A stretch of DNA of 64,000 nt from the NCBI RefSeq assembly GCF_030247185.1, contig NC_080572.1, positions 7,643,007 through 7,707,006 of the forward strand, given 5' to 3'. This DNA is from Malaya genurostris. Taxonomy: Eukaryota; Arthropoda; Insecta; Diptera; Culicidae. This document shows, piece by piece, positions 13,485 to 24,270 of the stretch; position 1 is the stretch's first letter, and every line of letters begins with the position of its first letter. A program made the position numbers and the translations under genes. Under the pieces are notes generated by a model, which saw only the letters and a list, made by a program, of their open reading frames with translations, had not been told where the DNA came from and ran no database searches.

Positions 13485-14344
13485 GGGTGTACGTTATTTG
13501 GCCGAATTTTATTTGGCATAAATTTGTTTGGCATAAATTTGACTGGCATAACTTTTGATTGGCATAAATTTGTTTGGCACAATGTCTTTTGACATAAAAT
13601 AAAAAGACATACTGTTTCATTTGGCATAACTGTTGTTTGGCATAATTTTCATCTGGCATAATTTCAATTGTGCATATTTTCTTTAGATATTCTATTTATT
13701 CTGGGAGTATTTCCGATTAGTGCTCGATTCTTACTCTCGATTTTAAAGTGAATGTCTTTGTTATGTGTTTATCAATGTGGCGCAGCCACATAAACGAAGC
13801 CAAGGAGGCTCGGTGGCACTCAGCCACCGAGGCGACGCCGGCTGAGTCGGCCGCCGACCCGCCGTCGGAAGCGGCGGCCCCCGCACACAAACCTGTAATC
13901 CACTCGTTTGCCCGGTCTATTCAAAGCTAGGAGCTATCCCTTGGCCTCGCATTAAAAAAATCGCAAGGCGGCGAAGCCGCCTTTTGAATTTATTTTCTAG
14001 TTTTAGACCACAACGAGGACAAGGCAACCTCGGCGGCGCCAAGTCCGAGTCGTCCAATCACTAATCGGAAAACCTATAATCCAAGTGTTTCAGGTCGTTA
14101 TGTATTTCAACCTTTTAAATCACTCCTAGAATAAAACGAATCAAAAGAAAATATGCACAATTGAAATTATGTCAAATGAAAATTATGCCAAACAACAATT
14201 ATGCCAAATGAAACAGTATATATTTTTTATTTTATGCCAAACGACATTATGCCAAATAGATTTATGCCAAACAAAAGTTATGCCAAACAAATTTATGCCA
14301 AACAAAGTTATGCGAAACAAAATTCGGCCAGATAACGTACACCC
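13485..14344. mobile_element. Fold-back element with TTTGGCATAA arrays and GC-rich core
   Basis: The termini are inverted: GGGTGTACGTTATTTGGCCG on the left and its inverse with one change on the right (CGGCCAGATAACGTACACCC). Each arm, about 13485-13684 and 14143-14344, is an irregular tandem array of TTTGGCATAAATT-like words with a period near 16. The arms then share CAATTGTGCATATTTTCTT and its inverse. The 458-bp middle is sharply different. It is GC-rich and contains several short perfect hairpins, such as TGGCGCAGCCA, TCGGTGGCACTCAGCCACCGA-type pairing and GGCGGCGAAGCCGCC. A 60-codon frame over the core (13748-13930, Ala/Pro-rich) is not convincing as a gene. No target duplication was found. 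Confidence 0.75.
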
Positions 14345-15006
14345 GTTTTTCATAAATCAATATCAGATTCAGTTTTTTCTTAAAAAAATATCACTTCCAA
14401 AAAATTTTGCCAGAGCATGGTCTATGCAAGAAAAGGTGATAACTAGAAGGTTCCAGATCTGGTGAATATAGCGGGCACGGTAGACCTTCCCAATCAAACG
14501 TAGAAACTGACACTTAGACAACTTTGAGTGAATGTGGAGAAGCGTTGCCATGCTGCAGAATTACCCAGTCTACGAGCACGTTCTGGCTGATTTTCGAGTA
14601 GTGTGTTGTTCAAATTGATCGGTTGTTGACGGTAGCGAACGACTAGTCTCTTCAGATCCCACCACACACATAACATTGGCAGAACTCTCAAAATATAACC
14701 ATTTTTCGTCGTCAGTTGCAATTCAACGCAAAAACCCCTTCCTTCGAATGGAGTTAGTCTCTTTTCGATCTGTCGTTCGTTCAGTTTGTGTGAAACCCAT
14801 TCATCAACCTTTCAAATTCTCCCCATGGCTCATAAGTGATCGGAAATGGCTTACCGAGCGACATTTAACTCGTGTATCATCTTGATTCAATAATGATTGT
14901 AGTTCATAATTTTCAAGCTTGTTTGGTCGACTTTCGTGGTTTTTTCGTTCATAACATTAAAATCGATTGTTTTGAAACTAGCGTTCACAAGTTTTGACGA
15001 TTTGAG
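14345..15006. other. Non-coding stretch, nothing recognised
   Basis: No supported gene; this is the older DNA into which the downstream retrocopy inserted. Confidence 0.4.
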
Positions 15007-15019
15007 AAAGATAGCCATA

Positions 15020-16175
15020 TCAGTTCGGTTCCAAGTCCAAGTCAGTCGATAAACCAAAACCGCTTACGTTTGGGACAGAAGAAACCAAGCACAGTATTGT
15101 GTAGTGAACAATAGAACGATCTCGAAATGAGTGAACCAAACGAACAAAAGCTACCGCCGGTACGAAAGAATACAATTATTGTTGATTTCAGACAGTGCAA
15201 AATTCGACCTTCGATACGAGAACTTGAAGGTTTGCTTAAGGAGCAAATGCATCTTGACATTAAACGTGTTCATTTACTTCAATGCAATAAAACAAATAAT
15301 GTTGTTTACATCTAGTTTTATAAGGAGTTGGATGCAATTCAATTCGCAAAAGACAATAACAATGTGCATTATGTGGAGCACGAGAACATTAAGTACAACA
15401 TTCCAGTATATATGGAAGATAGTGCTATAGAAGTGCGTGTGCATGATCTTCCCTCAAGCGTCATCGATCCTTATATTCGCATAACCATGTCCCAATACGG
15501 AGAGATTCTCTCTATCGAAAAAGAAAAGTGGAAGAATTTTTCCCCGGTATTCTAAATGGCGTAAGTTTGTTACGCATGCGCTTGAGAAGGCCTATACCTT
15601 CTTATGTGGCATTCGGTCAGCATACAAGAATTCCGTGCAAATCACTTGTTACCTATGACAATCAGATGGCCACATGTCAATATTGCCAAAAAGCTGTTCA
15701 CTACGGTAAGCCATGTGATAAACCGGACAAGGAGACAACTATACCAAAGGACAACGGTGCTTCCTTCACATCAACCCCAAGCAACTCCATTACACCTGTG
15801 ACAGTCACCAACAACAGGGAAGTATCCCCTTCAACGAAACCATCCAACGTATCCCCTATAGAACAAAGTATACCAGCTGCAATTAACAGCTTACTATCTA
15901 ACCAACCAGCAACTGCAAACAATGTACAACAAGGCGCATCTACAGCAACTAGCAACGAAATCAACAACAATACCACGGCAATGGATGACGAGACGAACCA
16001 CGAACAAACTGCCCCTCAATCCTCGCAGGAGGAAAATGGAAGCTCCTCTCCCCCTAGAAAAAGGGTGACAACGAGATCCAATACAAAAAAAAAATTATCT
16101 AAAAACTCAGCTAAATCGACCACGTAAAGCTTGTACGCAAATAGGCCTGAATGAAATATCTTTTAAATAAAAAAA
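15020..16175 (+). mobile_element. Retroposed gag-like transcript with 13-bp target duplication and A-tail
   Basis: The unit starts at TCAGTT, which matches the arthropod initiator consensus, and ends at AATAAA running into an A-tail (16166-16175). The 13-mer AAAGATAGCCATA flanks it at 15007-15019 and 16176-16188; its first A bases overlap the tail, so the true length may be 10-13. No intron-like interruption is seen. This is the structure of an mRNA copied and inserted by LINE machinery, and it is full-length at the 5' end. Confidence 0.88.
15127..16127 (+). pseudogene. Gag/ORF1-like protein with CCHC zinc knuckle, broken
   Basis: A single protein of roughly 330 residues can be followed across two lesions. 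The first part starts at ATG 15127 and is stopped by TAG at 15313-15315. The same frame continues afterwards to the conserved stretch EHENIKYNIPVYMED. Near 15535-15545 the frame shifts, apparently by loss of one T in a T-run after TGGAAGAA, and reading continues in the frame used from 15528. A CCHC knuckle of spacing C-x2-C-x4-H-x4-C (CQYCQKAVHYGKPC) lies near 15675-15716. A Ser/Thr/Asn-rich tail and a basic C-terminus (PPRKRVTTRSNTKKK) follow. The layout resembles ORF1 proteins of mosquito non-LTR retrotransposons, with an RNA-binding-like region followed by a knuckle. No reverse transcriptase follows. It is either an ORF1-only half-LINE or a retrocopy of a domesticated ORF1-like gene. Confidence 0.8.
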
Positions 16176-16188
16176 AAAGATAGCCATA

Positions 16189-17585
16189 AGTCTCTAAAAG
16201 AATTTGATGACTTTCAGATTATCCTTTTTCTCTAGCTGCATTTTTTTTTTGTCAAATATAAGTTTCTAGCTCGAGGCCAAGTGAACAAATTTGACGTTTT
16301 GAAGACGAGGCTCAACCAAAAAAATAGCGATCCAAGTTCGAAATATTGTATAGAGAGTCAGGAAATGTGATGGCTAGTGTTTATAAGCGTACTTTGGAGA
16401 TATTTTGGTCGAAAAAATGTTACAATAAAATAATTGTTATATTTCATATCTTTTTTACATTTAAACAATCAATTTGAAGTCATTACGCAGAATAAAAAAA
16501 AAGATGCTGCTGCCATGATTACATGATTGGCTGTTCTGTTTATCTGAAACCATACACTATTTTATTTGTGGTACTTTGGACTCTGTTGATTTTTTTTGGG
16601 GGTTTATGTAAGTCCTAAAACAAAAACTAAGGAAGCAATCTTTATCTTTTAGCTCAATTTGAAGTTGCAAATGTGTAAAGATGCTGTAAAACCTGTACAG
16701 TCAGTTTTCGCGAGCAGTTTAAATAAAGAAAAACGCGTTCAAAAGTTGAGCAGATTAAACATACTCCGTATAACTCCAATTTCAAACCTTGAAAAATCTT
16801 TCACCCTCCACATATTTTCAACGTGATTTATGAAAATAATTTAAAAATCGATTTTCTTTATTCAATCAATTTTAAACGCCATCTGTTGACAACGTTTCAA
16901 ACGCACCTAGTGCATCCAATTGGAGAAGCATCGAACGCGTTTTTTTTTGTTTCACGTGTCAGTGTCTGAATAAGATTAAAACATAATTTCAAAATAATAA
17001 CAATTAATGATGTTTTATTATTGTATTTTGATTGATTATTTGAACTATCGATGTTTTCATTGCTGGTGACTCTCATTTTTAGAAAAATCGGAAAAATCTT
17101 TTCAACTCATTCTCAGTAAAATAATCATTTTTCAGAAACCCTCATCAGAGTGGCTTGTTGGCCAGACCAGACATTAGTACAAATTTAACAAAAAAAAGAT
17201 GAGTGAAGCATAAAAGTGAAAATCGGTTAAAAATAACTATTTCGAATGACTGCGCGCATAAATCACTATTATATGAAAGCTCGAACGAAAGAGACCATAA
17301 GCGACTGCTGGGTTGCTCGAAGTGCCACTATACGTGAATTGCTACTTGGTGATCACTTTACCACACAACCGTTAAATTTTTTTACATACATTGAAATCTC
17401 TACTTGGATGTCTGTTCTCTGTGTTAAAAGCAAGACTGAAATATTTCGATTAATTTGTGTAACGGGCATCTCTGTTTTAAACCCGGAAATCCGCTATCTG
17501 GCGGTGAAGTAAGAAAGCACAACGCTTCACGCCTCCAGCAAGCGGTGATTAGTGTAACCATATAGTTGCGTACAAGCTTGTACGT
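16189..17585. other. Non-coding stretch, nothing recognised
   Basis: AT-rich DNA without supported exons. A small open frame at 17246-17512 has no recognisable features. Confidence 0.4.
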
Positions 17586-18426
17586 AAAAGGCTATAGCTG
17601 GATAAGCATGTAAAATCTGCCCCCAAAGGGAATTCATATCGTTATACCACTTTCGAAAGGTCAAGTGTGTAATACTCGCGACGTTCATGTATTACTACCA
17701 TTCATATATGAACCACATACCAGTAAGTTCTTGCTTTGTAGCTTTCTAGGTTGTACCCGGAGTATGATCGTGTATGTATTATGCAAAGGTTGATACTCAT
17801 TTCCTCCTTTTAGTTACTTTGATTTCTAAGCCCTGCACTTGAGTTGCATCATAAACTACTAGAACAAAGCACCATGCGTTTCCCTTTTAAGAGAACATTA
17901 TGGGAACGCATGGTCGACTACTACTAGAAACTGCTAAGATAAAGCACCATGCGTTCCCTTCTCTCAGAATTTGATGGGAACGCATGGTCGACTGTTATTT
18001 ATTTTTTAGAAAAAATTAAATATTTTGGTCGTCCACATTTTTAAAAAATATGAAAATATACCATTCTAACATGTCCAAAAATTCTTTATTTATCACTAAA
18101 AAATCCAGGGTGGTGCAAAAATTGGACGAGGGAAAAAATATGTTTCAAAATTTTCTAGTATTTTAAATGAAAGAAATACATCTTCAAAAATTTTTAAAAA
18201 AAATTGTAAAGCATCCCCATAATGCCTTAAATTTTTAGGAGGAGTAGTTTCTTCAAAAATCAAATAAAATAAAAATCAATAGAACCACCCTAGCTCCGTC
18301 AATATGGCAGTTAAAGGGTTGAAACTTTGAGAAAATTGTTTACAGTCAATGACCTTTCGAATGTGGTATAACGATATGAATTCCCTTTGGGGGCAGATTT
18401 TACATGCTTATCCTGCTATAGCCTTT
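17586..18426. mobile_element. Non-autonomous TIR element with about 77-bp arms
   Basis: The left arm (about 17586-17663) begins AAAGGCTATAGCTGGATAAG; the right arm (about 18350-18426) is its inverse with few changes, including GGGAATTCATATCGTTATAC. The interior has no transposase. Two tandem hairpins lie within at 17871-17988. The target duplication is not clear; a TA-type site is possible. Confidence 0.75.
17871..17988. repeat. Two tandem hairpins, ACCATGCG stems
   Basis: Hairpin 2 (17946-17988) has a perfect 13-bp stem, ACCATGCGTTCCC with GGGAACGCATGGT, and a 17-nt loop. Hairpin 1 (17871-17914) has the same stem with one extra T. The two share upstream sequence (CTACTAGAA, AAAGC) and are spaced about 75 bp apart. 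Confidence 0.8.
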
Positions 18427-18746
18427 AGTAACCGTGATTAAGCTCATGGTTCGCGTGTTTAATGTGCTTCTACTGTTCTTTAGTAGATGATTTCTCATTA
18501 ACTTTGATGATGTCTTTCGGCATGGAATTGATTGAAGCGGATTACATTAATCCTTAATTTGTCAAGGAAAACCTAAAACAAAATTAACTGTATTCGTGTA
18601 TTGAAGTTCTCCAGTGAAGGCCGAAATCAAATTTTCAGTATCCTTATATCGTACATCGAAGCTTGAATACTGGTTTATAGACGAATCTTATCATGGTTAA
18701 ATTTCAAATCATGTTTTTTTATGGTGCAGGGAATGCGCAAGCTCGT
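18427..18746. other. 3' flank of the ZAD-FLYWCH gene
   Basis: Probably holds the 3' UTR of the minus-strand gene, or an intron if the splice donor described there is used. No clear AATAAA was found on the minus strand. Confidence 0.4.
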
Positions 18747-20810
18747 TCAATGCAAACCACCGTTAGCTGATTTATACTCACCTTTCAACTCCGAGTAGCA
18801 AAGAGTGGGCGGTGCCTGGATCTTCCGTCGGATTTCTTCGTTCAGCTTGACCTTATCGAGTAACTCCTTGATAGCGACCGGTGGCGGAATCCAGCTCTTC
18901 GGAGTCGCCAGCGATGGTGGATTGTGAAAGTGACGCTTCTCCGATTTCAGAAATTCAAAGTGAGCCCCGGCCTGTATCCGCCCGCCGCACTTGTTCCAGG
19001 TGCAGTTCCAGAAGCTGTTTCCCGATGGAAGGAAATTCTGTAGACTGTAGCTGAAGCCCTCGTACAGCAGCGATATCACGTTCTTCGCGTTACGATAGAA
19101 ACCAATTTCGCTGATATCTGCCTGACCGGATTCCGCATCCGTTTGTGGTGAATTCGATGAAGTGGAGGGAGCTACATCACCCGGACCGTTGCGGATCGGA
19201 TCGTGATTGTGTGGGACACCTCCGACCAACTTTTTCATGTACTTGAAAGCGATCAACGTTCCAGGGCAGCTCTCTGTAGTGCACTTCCACATAGTTTCGC
19301 CTCCCTCCGACGAATAGGCATAGTTTCGTTTATAGAAGAAATTATCATGATACATGTGGTAAGATCCGTCCGAAGCCTTGAAGAAACTGTGGTCGGCGCC
19401 GGTCTTCTTAAATTCTTCCACCAAAGAAACACCTCCGGTGGTTCTCATTCCGGTAAATGTAGTGGATCTGTTTTTCGGTGTTACATCTTCTGGGACTTCT
19501 CTCATAACTTCCAGCAAATTATCGTCATCACGAGTGGCAGTCGACGATCTGGCCCTCATCGGAACGTTGTTATCTGAAGCAATAGAGCGTGGAATATGCT
19601 TGTGCGGCTTACCCAAGGCATAACTGCGATAATCTTTGGTGGTCACAATCATTCCTTGGCAACTTTCTTCTTCACAACGCCAGCGGATCTGTTCCGGTTT
19701 TACTCCTCTGATGATCGACTCCTGCAGGTAGGTAAATCCGTTCATCGTGATGGTTGGTCTTTCCGCCGAGGAAATCACGTTAATTCCCCTTGTCGCTATC
19801 ATTTGATCCATCGGAATTCCTTGTGTGTTCTCTACCGTTGTATCGTCATAGAGTTCCTGAGCTAACGTTTCTATATCAGAATCATCTGCTGCATCCGCCG
19901 GTCTCTCTTCTACCACCGTTGGTTCATTATCCAAACTGTCATACTGTTTAAGCTGCAATTTGGCTAAAAATGTGCATATTTGGGGAGTAATCTTTTCGAA
20001 TATACTGAAAACAAAAACAAAACTCAGTTAACTCAGTACAGGACAGGACAGAGTACAGCCTGCTTACCGCTCATCACCGTCCTTATCCAACTTGACGTGA
20101 CAATGTTTCAATACAACACGGAACTTTTTAAAATCCTCATCAATTTCCAACTGTGCGTCGCATTTTTCTGTTTCCGCCAATTCGCAGCGCCAGGTCAGTA
20201 AACTTTCGTACTTGTACACGAAACCCTGCGACAGCAAACGATACTCTCCGGGGACATTTTTGTCCTCACAATACTGCACCAAATCGAACACTCCTCCCAG
20301 TGTGGAACCACCGGCGAGCAGGACCGGTGGTGTCTCGATGCGTTGCTTCTTGCTGCTAGGAGCTTCGTCGTCTCCGTTGCTTTTGACAGTAGCGACAGCG
20401 GAAGTTTGTACCTGTGACACTTGCTCCTGCTGTTCTCTAAGCCTTTTACGAGAAATTCGCATTTTTCGCACTTGACCATCGCTTACCTTGCACTGTAGCC
20501 GGAAGGCATGAAAATCTTCCAGTTTCTGTACACAATTGGAGCAAATATTGGCTTCCAACTCTTCAGCCGGAGAAAGCTGAAAATCGACGATGCACCTTAT
20601 AGTAAATCAATCGGTTCCAGTGTTTCAACAAGCACTCACCGTCACTTCTGCCAGTAACCGTATCTTTGCCAGCAAAACGTTATTCGAACTCCCAGTTGAG
20701 CCATCCGGAAAGAGCTGATGCAGCTCGTACACATTCGACAAGCACAAGCGGCAGAAATCCAGCTCGGAGGCGTTCGCTAATAGATCCAATTCCATCCCAC
20801 CAGGATGCAT
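18747..20810 (-). CDS. ZAD-domain protein with four FLYWCH zinc fingers
   Basis: Three coding exons on the minus strand, 20640-20810, 20068-20576 and 18747-20004, join in phase with GT-AG introns into 645 residues. The N-terminus is a ZAD (zinc-finger associated) domain: CRLC at residues 20-23 and CSNC at 69-72 supply the four zinc ligands across the first intron. ZADs mediate homodimerisation in insect nuclear proteins. A basic patch (RKMRISRKRLRE) could be a nuclear signal. Four FLYWCH-type fingers follow at about 165-222, 309-364, 437-494 and 535-588. Each shows the aromatic start, a WRC/WKC/WNC motif, a second Cys and an H-x-H pair. The spacers are acidic or Ser/Thr-rich. FLYWCH proteins bind DNA or act as protein-interaction factors, so a chromatin or transcription role is inferred, without a known target. 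The last codons follow GAAAG/GTGAGT, a strong splice donor, so a longer alternative 3' end is possible. Confidence 0.88.
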
Positions 20811-21099
20811 TATGTAAAATTAAGAATTAGACACAGTATTTGCACGTATTTGCTAGTTTTCAAGCACAATTATTCATAGTAGAGAACTACAATTCTAACA
20901 AATTGAAATTATTGCGTGCTTTGACGGAACGAGTCGCGTTGCAGAAAGCTAACAAGCGATTTCAGACAAAATTGAACAAGCCGTCGCTGTCATACACGAT
21001 TAAGCAAAATCGAGCAAACATTGGCGGCTTTCTGAAAGCTTATGTCCAGGTGAGCTTTTATCTACACGATAATGAAGGATGTACGATTTACACATCTAT
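20811..21099. other. Upstream region of the ZAD-FLYWCH gene
   Basis: Probable promoter and 5' leader. On the plus strand a stop-free run lacking an ATG ends at CAG/GTGAGC near 21050, which could be the donor of an untranslated exon of a divergent transcript. This is weak evidence. Confidence 0.3.
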
Positions 21100-21627
21100 C
21101 ACGCTCATTTAATGTTACTCTAAAGTGAGTAAAATTTCACTCACTTTCGTTAAAAGTGGACCTACTCTATAGTGAGTAAAGCTTGTTTACTCACTTTTGA
21201 GTAAATGTGGTATTTGTCAAATTCTAAGTAACATTTACTCAGTGCTACAAATGGTAAAAATAAGCTCGATTGAGTAAACATTGCTCAATATCATTCGAAT
21301 TGAATAATATATACTGATTTATTTCTATCCAACGAATGAAGGAAGCCGTTACCTGTTCATCGGTCATTGGAAAGGATCCGTCTGCCTTCCTCCGTTCCGC
21401 CTCCGACAAAGGGAAAAGTTCCGCCTCCGATAAAGGGAAAAGTTCAGTGATCGTAAATTTTCACTCAACGTTTTCAAAGCTCTGTGAGTAAAACTTGTTG
21501 TCAGTTTAGAAACTGAGTCGAAGTTACTCATTCTTCTAGTTCAATATTACTCACTTTTTGACATTTGAACTAAATAAGCAAAAGTGATTGCAAATTTTTC
21601 ACTTAAGAGTAACATTGAGTGAGCGTG
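21100..21627. mobile_element. TIR element copy B, uninterrupted
   Basis: The left end is CACGCTCATTTAATGTTACT and the right end is the near-inverse ending GAGCGTG. It is colinear with copy A at 5265-6173 but lacks both MITE insertions. It contains the same doubled GTTCCGCCTCCGA block. It is probably non-coding and non-autonomous. Confidence 0.8.
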
Positions 21628-21858
21628 ATGTAAACTAAAGCGGACCTTACACCATAAATTAATGTCGTTTCCGTTTGATACCAAACCTAACCCAGTTTCC
21701 ACTTTAATACCAACTCATCTACTAAGTAATACTTTATTTGTACATGAGTCAACAATTGAGCAATTAGCACTCAAATGTATCACATATATCAAATTTGTGC
21801 AAAAGTTGTTCATTTTCTGAGTATAAGTGATTGACACTCAATGCTTAAAATAACCGTT

Positions 21859-22313
21859 TAGACGCACCATCCAAAAACAGCAATCAGTGAGTACCTCTGG
21901 CGTAAGTGCAACATACATTGTAAGGAGCTACCATTATACCGACGGGTGACAGGCAAAGAAATGTGGCAAGTAAGGTGATTGATAAAGCTATTTTGAAATA
22001 GTTGGATGGTTGGTTAAAAGAGCGTGTGAAATGAAAGAAGGAAACTTAAAATTTATATAAGGTGAGGAAAAAGATAAAGTATAATATTTATCCAGTCTAA
22101 ATCATTTGAAATGCCGTAGGAGAGATTTCGTAAGCATTCGAACAAGTAACCTGAAATAGAAGAGAAAACTATAAATGTAAGTAAGAAAAATGAGTTTAAT
22201 GGAAATTGAATTAAAATTGTATGTATGTTTGAAGATAAAATATAGTTTCGAGCTGACTCAACCAAAAGAGCTGTTTGTTTTTTCGTGAATTCGGTTTACA
22301 GTAGTTCCGAACA
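21859..22313 (+). repeat. 5' LTR of the BEL/Pao element
   Basis: It matches 29482-30250 over its start (TAGACGCACCATCC, AACAGCAATCAGTGAGTACC) and over its long second half (AAGGTGATTGATAAAGCTA to GTTCCGAACA). Relative to the 3' LTR it lacks about 300 bp in the middle, where the 3' LTR holds an inverted-repeat insert. Confidence 0.75.
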
Positions 22314-22401
22314 ATCTCACAAATTTATAACGATTGGTTCAAACCCTAAACCCCGAGAATCCCGAATAGTCTAGCTACAATTGCGAGACTTTCCATCGTC
22401 C

Positions 22402-22922
22402 GGACAACGATGAAACGAATATGGTATTTTGCTATTACTGTCAAAGATGGTATCATTTTGGTTGTGCAGGTGTTAATGACGACGTACGAAAATTTCCTGG
22501 AGCTGTACGGATTGTGAAACATGTGGGAAAGTTGCTGGTTCGTCTGAGCTTCAGAAGGAACTGGAACAGTTAGAGGAAGAGAAGAAAAAGCAAATTGAAA
22601 GAGAGATGACTGAGAGAAGCGGGATATGGAATTGGAGTTTGAGAAGGCGTAGCTGGAAAAGCAAATTGCGGAAGAAAAAGAGCATCAGAAGAACCTGAAC
22701 GAAATGCGGGCAAATATGGATGAAAAGTTGAAATTGTTAAAGATGAAGCGAACTATTGAAAGTGATGTTGGAGAGTTGCCGAGCAATAAAGAATCTGCCG
22801 TCGGGCGTGTAGAGAAGGAAGGCTCAAAGGAGAAAAGTCAAAACATAGTAAAAGCAAAAGCAGGAAAAACAGAGCTCGAGAATAAAAAGTCGAGAAAAGG
22901 AAAACCTGAGATTACTGATTAA
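22402..22922 (+). pseudogene. BEL/Pao gag remnant with PHD-like zinc finger and coiled coil
   Basis: Across frame breaks one can read a Cys/His-rich finger (YCQRWYHFGCAGV, then CTDCETCG). A Glu/Lys-rich coiled coil (EEEKKKQIEREM) and the intact tail of 72 residues at 22704-22922, which begins MRANMDEKLKLLKMKRTIES and ends at TAA, follow. A PHD-like finger followed by a coiled coil is the usual gag layout of mosquito BEL elements. At least two frame breaks occur before 22704, so no full protein can be made. An identical copy is at 25618-26138. Confidence 0.65.
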
Positions 22923-24058
22923 CGAGTTGTTCTGATATTCGAGCAGCGTTCCATAAACATTCTACACCGAAGGTGACGGATAAGGTTATTAAAAAACAAG
23001 ACGATATCACATCCAATCTACCGGAGAGCTTTTTTTTGAATCTAGATAAGTGTTAAGTATCTATCTTTCAAATTCAGCTTTCAGTCGGTGGAAACATCAA
23101 AGGTAGGGTTAGGGTTAGGTAAGTAGACCAGCGAGAACTTTTAACAGGTCCAGCAACAGGTAACCAGGTAAGTACTCCAATAGGCTTTCAGAATGAACAT
23201 TTTATAGGAAAAACTAAACTAAATGGTTTAACAGTCAAACTAAGAATGCCAGCATTTGATAATTTTTAACTTTATTTTAGCTCTTTTGACAGTTCTTGAA
23301 AGTAAACTAATTTCAAATTATACACTGAGCTAAAAGATTGTACAAAAACTAACATCTATACATAACAATAAGGACGTTACACCATTCGGTCTTCCAGAAA
23401 TTCCGAAAAAGAAGGAAAACAATAGCGGCGGGAAAATGAAAATATTCAGGCACTATTTTCATTTTCGGAGTCTGACAGTGGAAAGAGTTCAACGGATGAA
23501 AATGGTACTTCGGAGAAGACAGCGATAGCGATACAGAAAGTTACGTAGAAGAACAAAAAAGCTCGGTGGATGAAGAAGACAGTTTTAAGAATGAATAGCA
23601 GCGAAATGGAAAAAGAGAGTTCTAATAAAAGTGAATATGATGAAGTATCAACAAGAAGAAAAACACAGACGCAACTTTGTAAGCATCGTAGTCAATATGA
23701 CCCAACGAAGGCTCAGCTTTCTGCGTCTTTTTTCTAGTTACTAGTCTTCTCAGGAAAGTTAGAAGAATGACCTATGTTTATAAGCAGCTACAAAACGTCA
23801 ACGAAAGCGTGGGGATTTTCAGAAAATTTGGCACGCCTTCAGGAGGGCTTGAAAGGTGAAGATTGGAAGCAGTAAGTAAAGCCTAGTACACTTGCGATAA
23901 TAGTACCTTTAACACGAAAAGAGTTCCAGAAGGCAGAAGTGTATCTCTGGAAATCAGTTCAGACGAGATAAGGGTGCTAAAGAAAACCGTAAATTGTCGT
24001 ATGAAAAAATGCACAAAATAGAACATGACAGCTATCTTTACAGTATGAGTCCCTTTTT

Positions 24059-24250
24059 TTACGCACCCATTCTCCACCAGACGGTGCTTTTGGTGTCACG
24101 GGTTGCTCAATCACATTACTATTACACTGGGAAATCTATGTTTATTTGATTTATGACAGTAGCTAATGGAACAAGTACACCCGTTTGTCACTAGAGGTGC
24201 TGTTAGTGTCACCGTACAGTGAGAAATCTATGTTTATTTGATTTATGCCC
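24059..24250 (+). repeat. Rearranged copy of the 1186-1423 MITE
   Basis: Bases 24063-24155 match the right half of that MITE. The next 90 bases match its left half inverted, so both now end in GAAATCTATGTTTATTTGAT and run the same way. The duplicated copy is at 27275-27466. Confidence 0.7.
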
Positions 24251-24270
24251 TAGGTCTCATACAAACAGAT

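Noticed and set aside
23100..23125. AGGGTTAGGGTTAGG, telomere-like
   Set aside because: Only two units; dipteran telomeres are not built of TTAGGG, and it is inside the duplicated retrotransposon remains.
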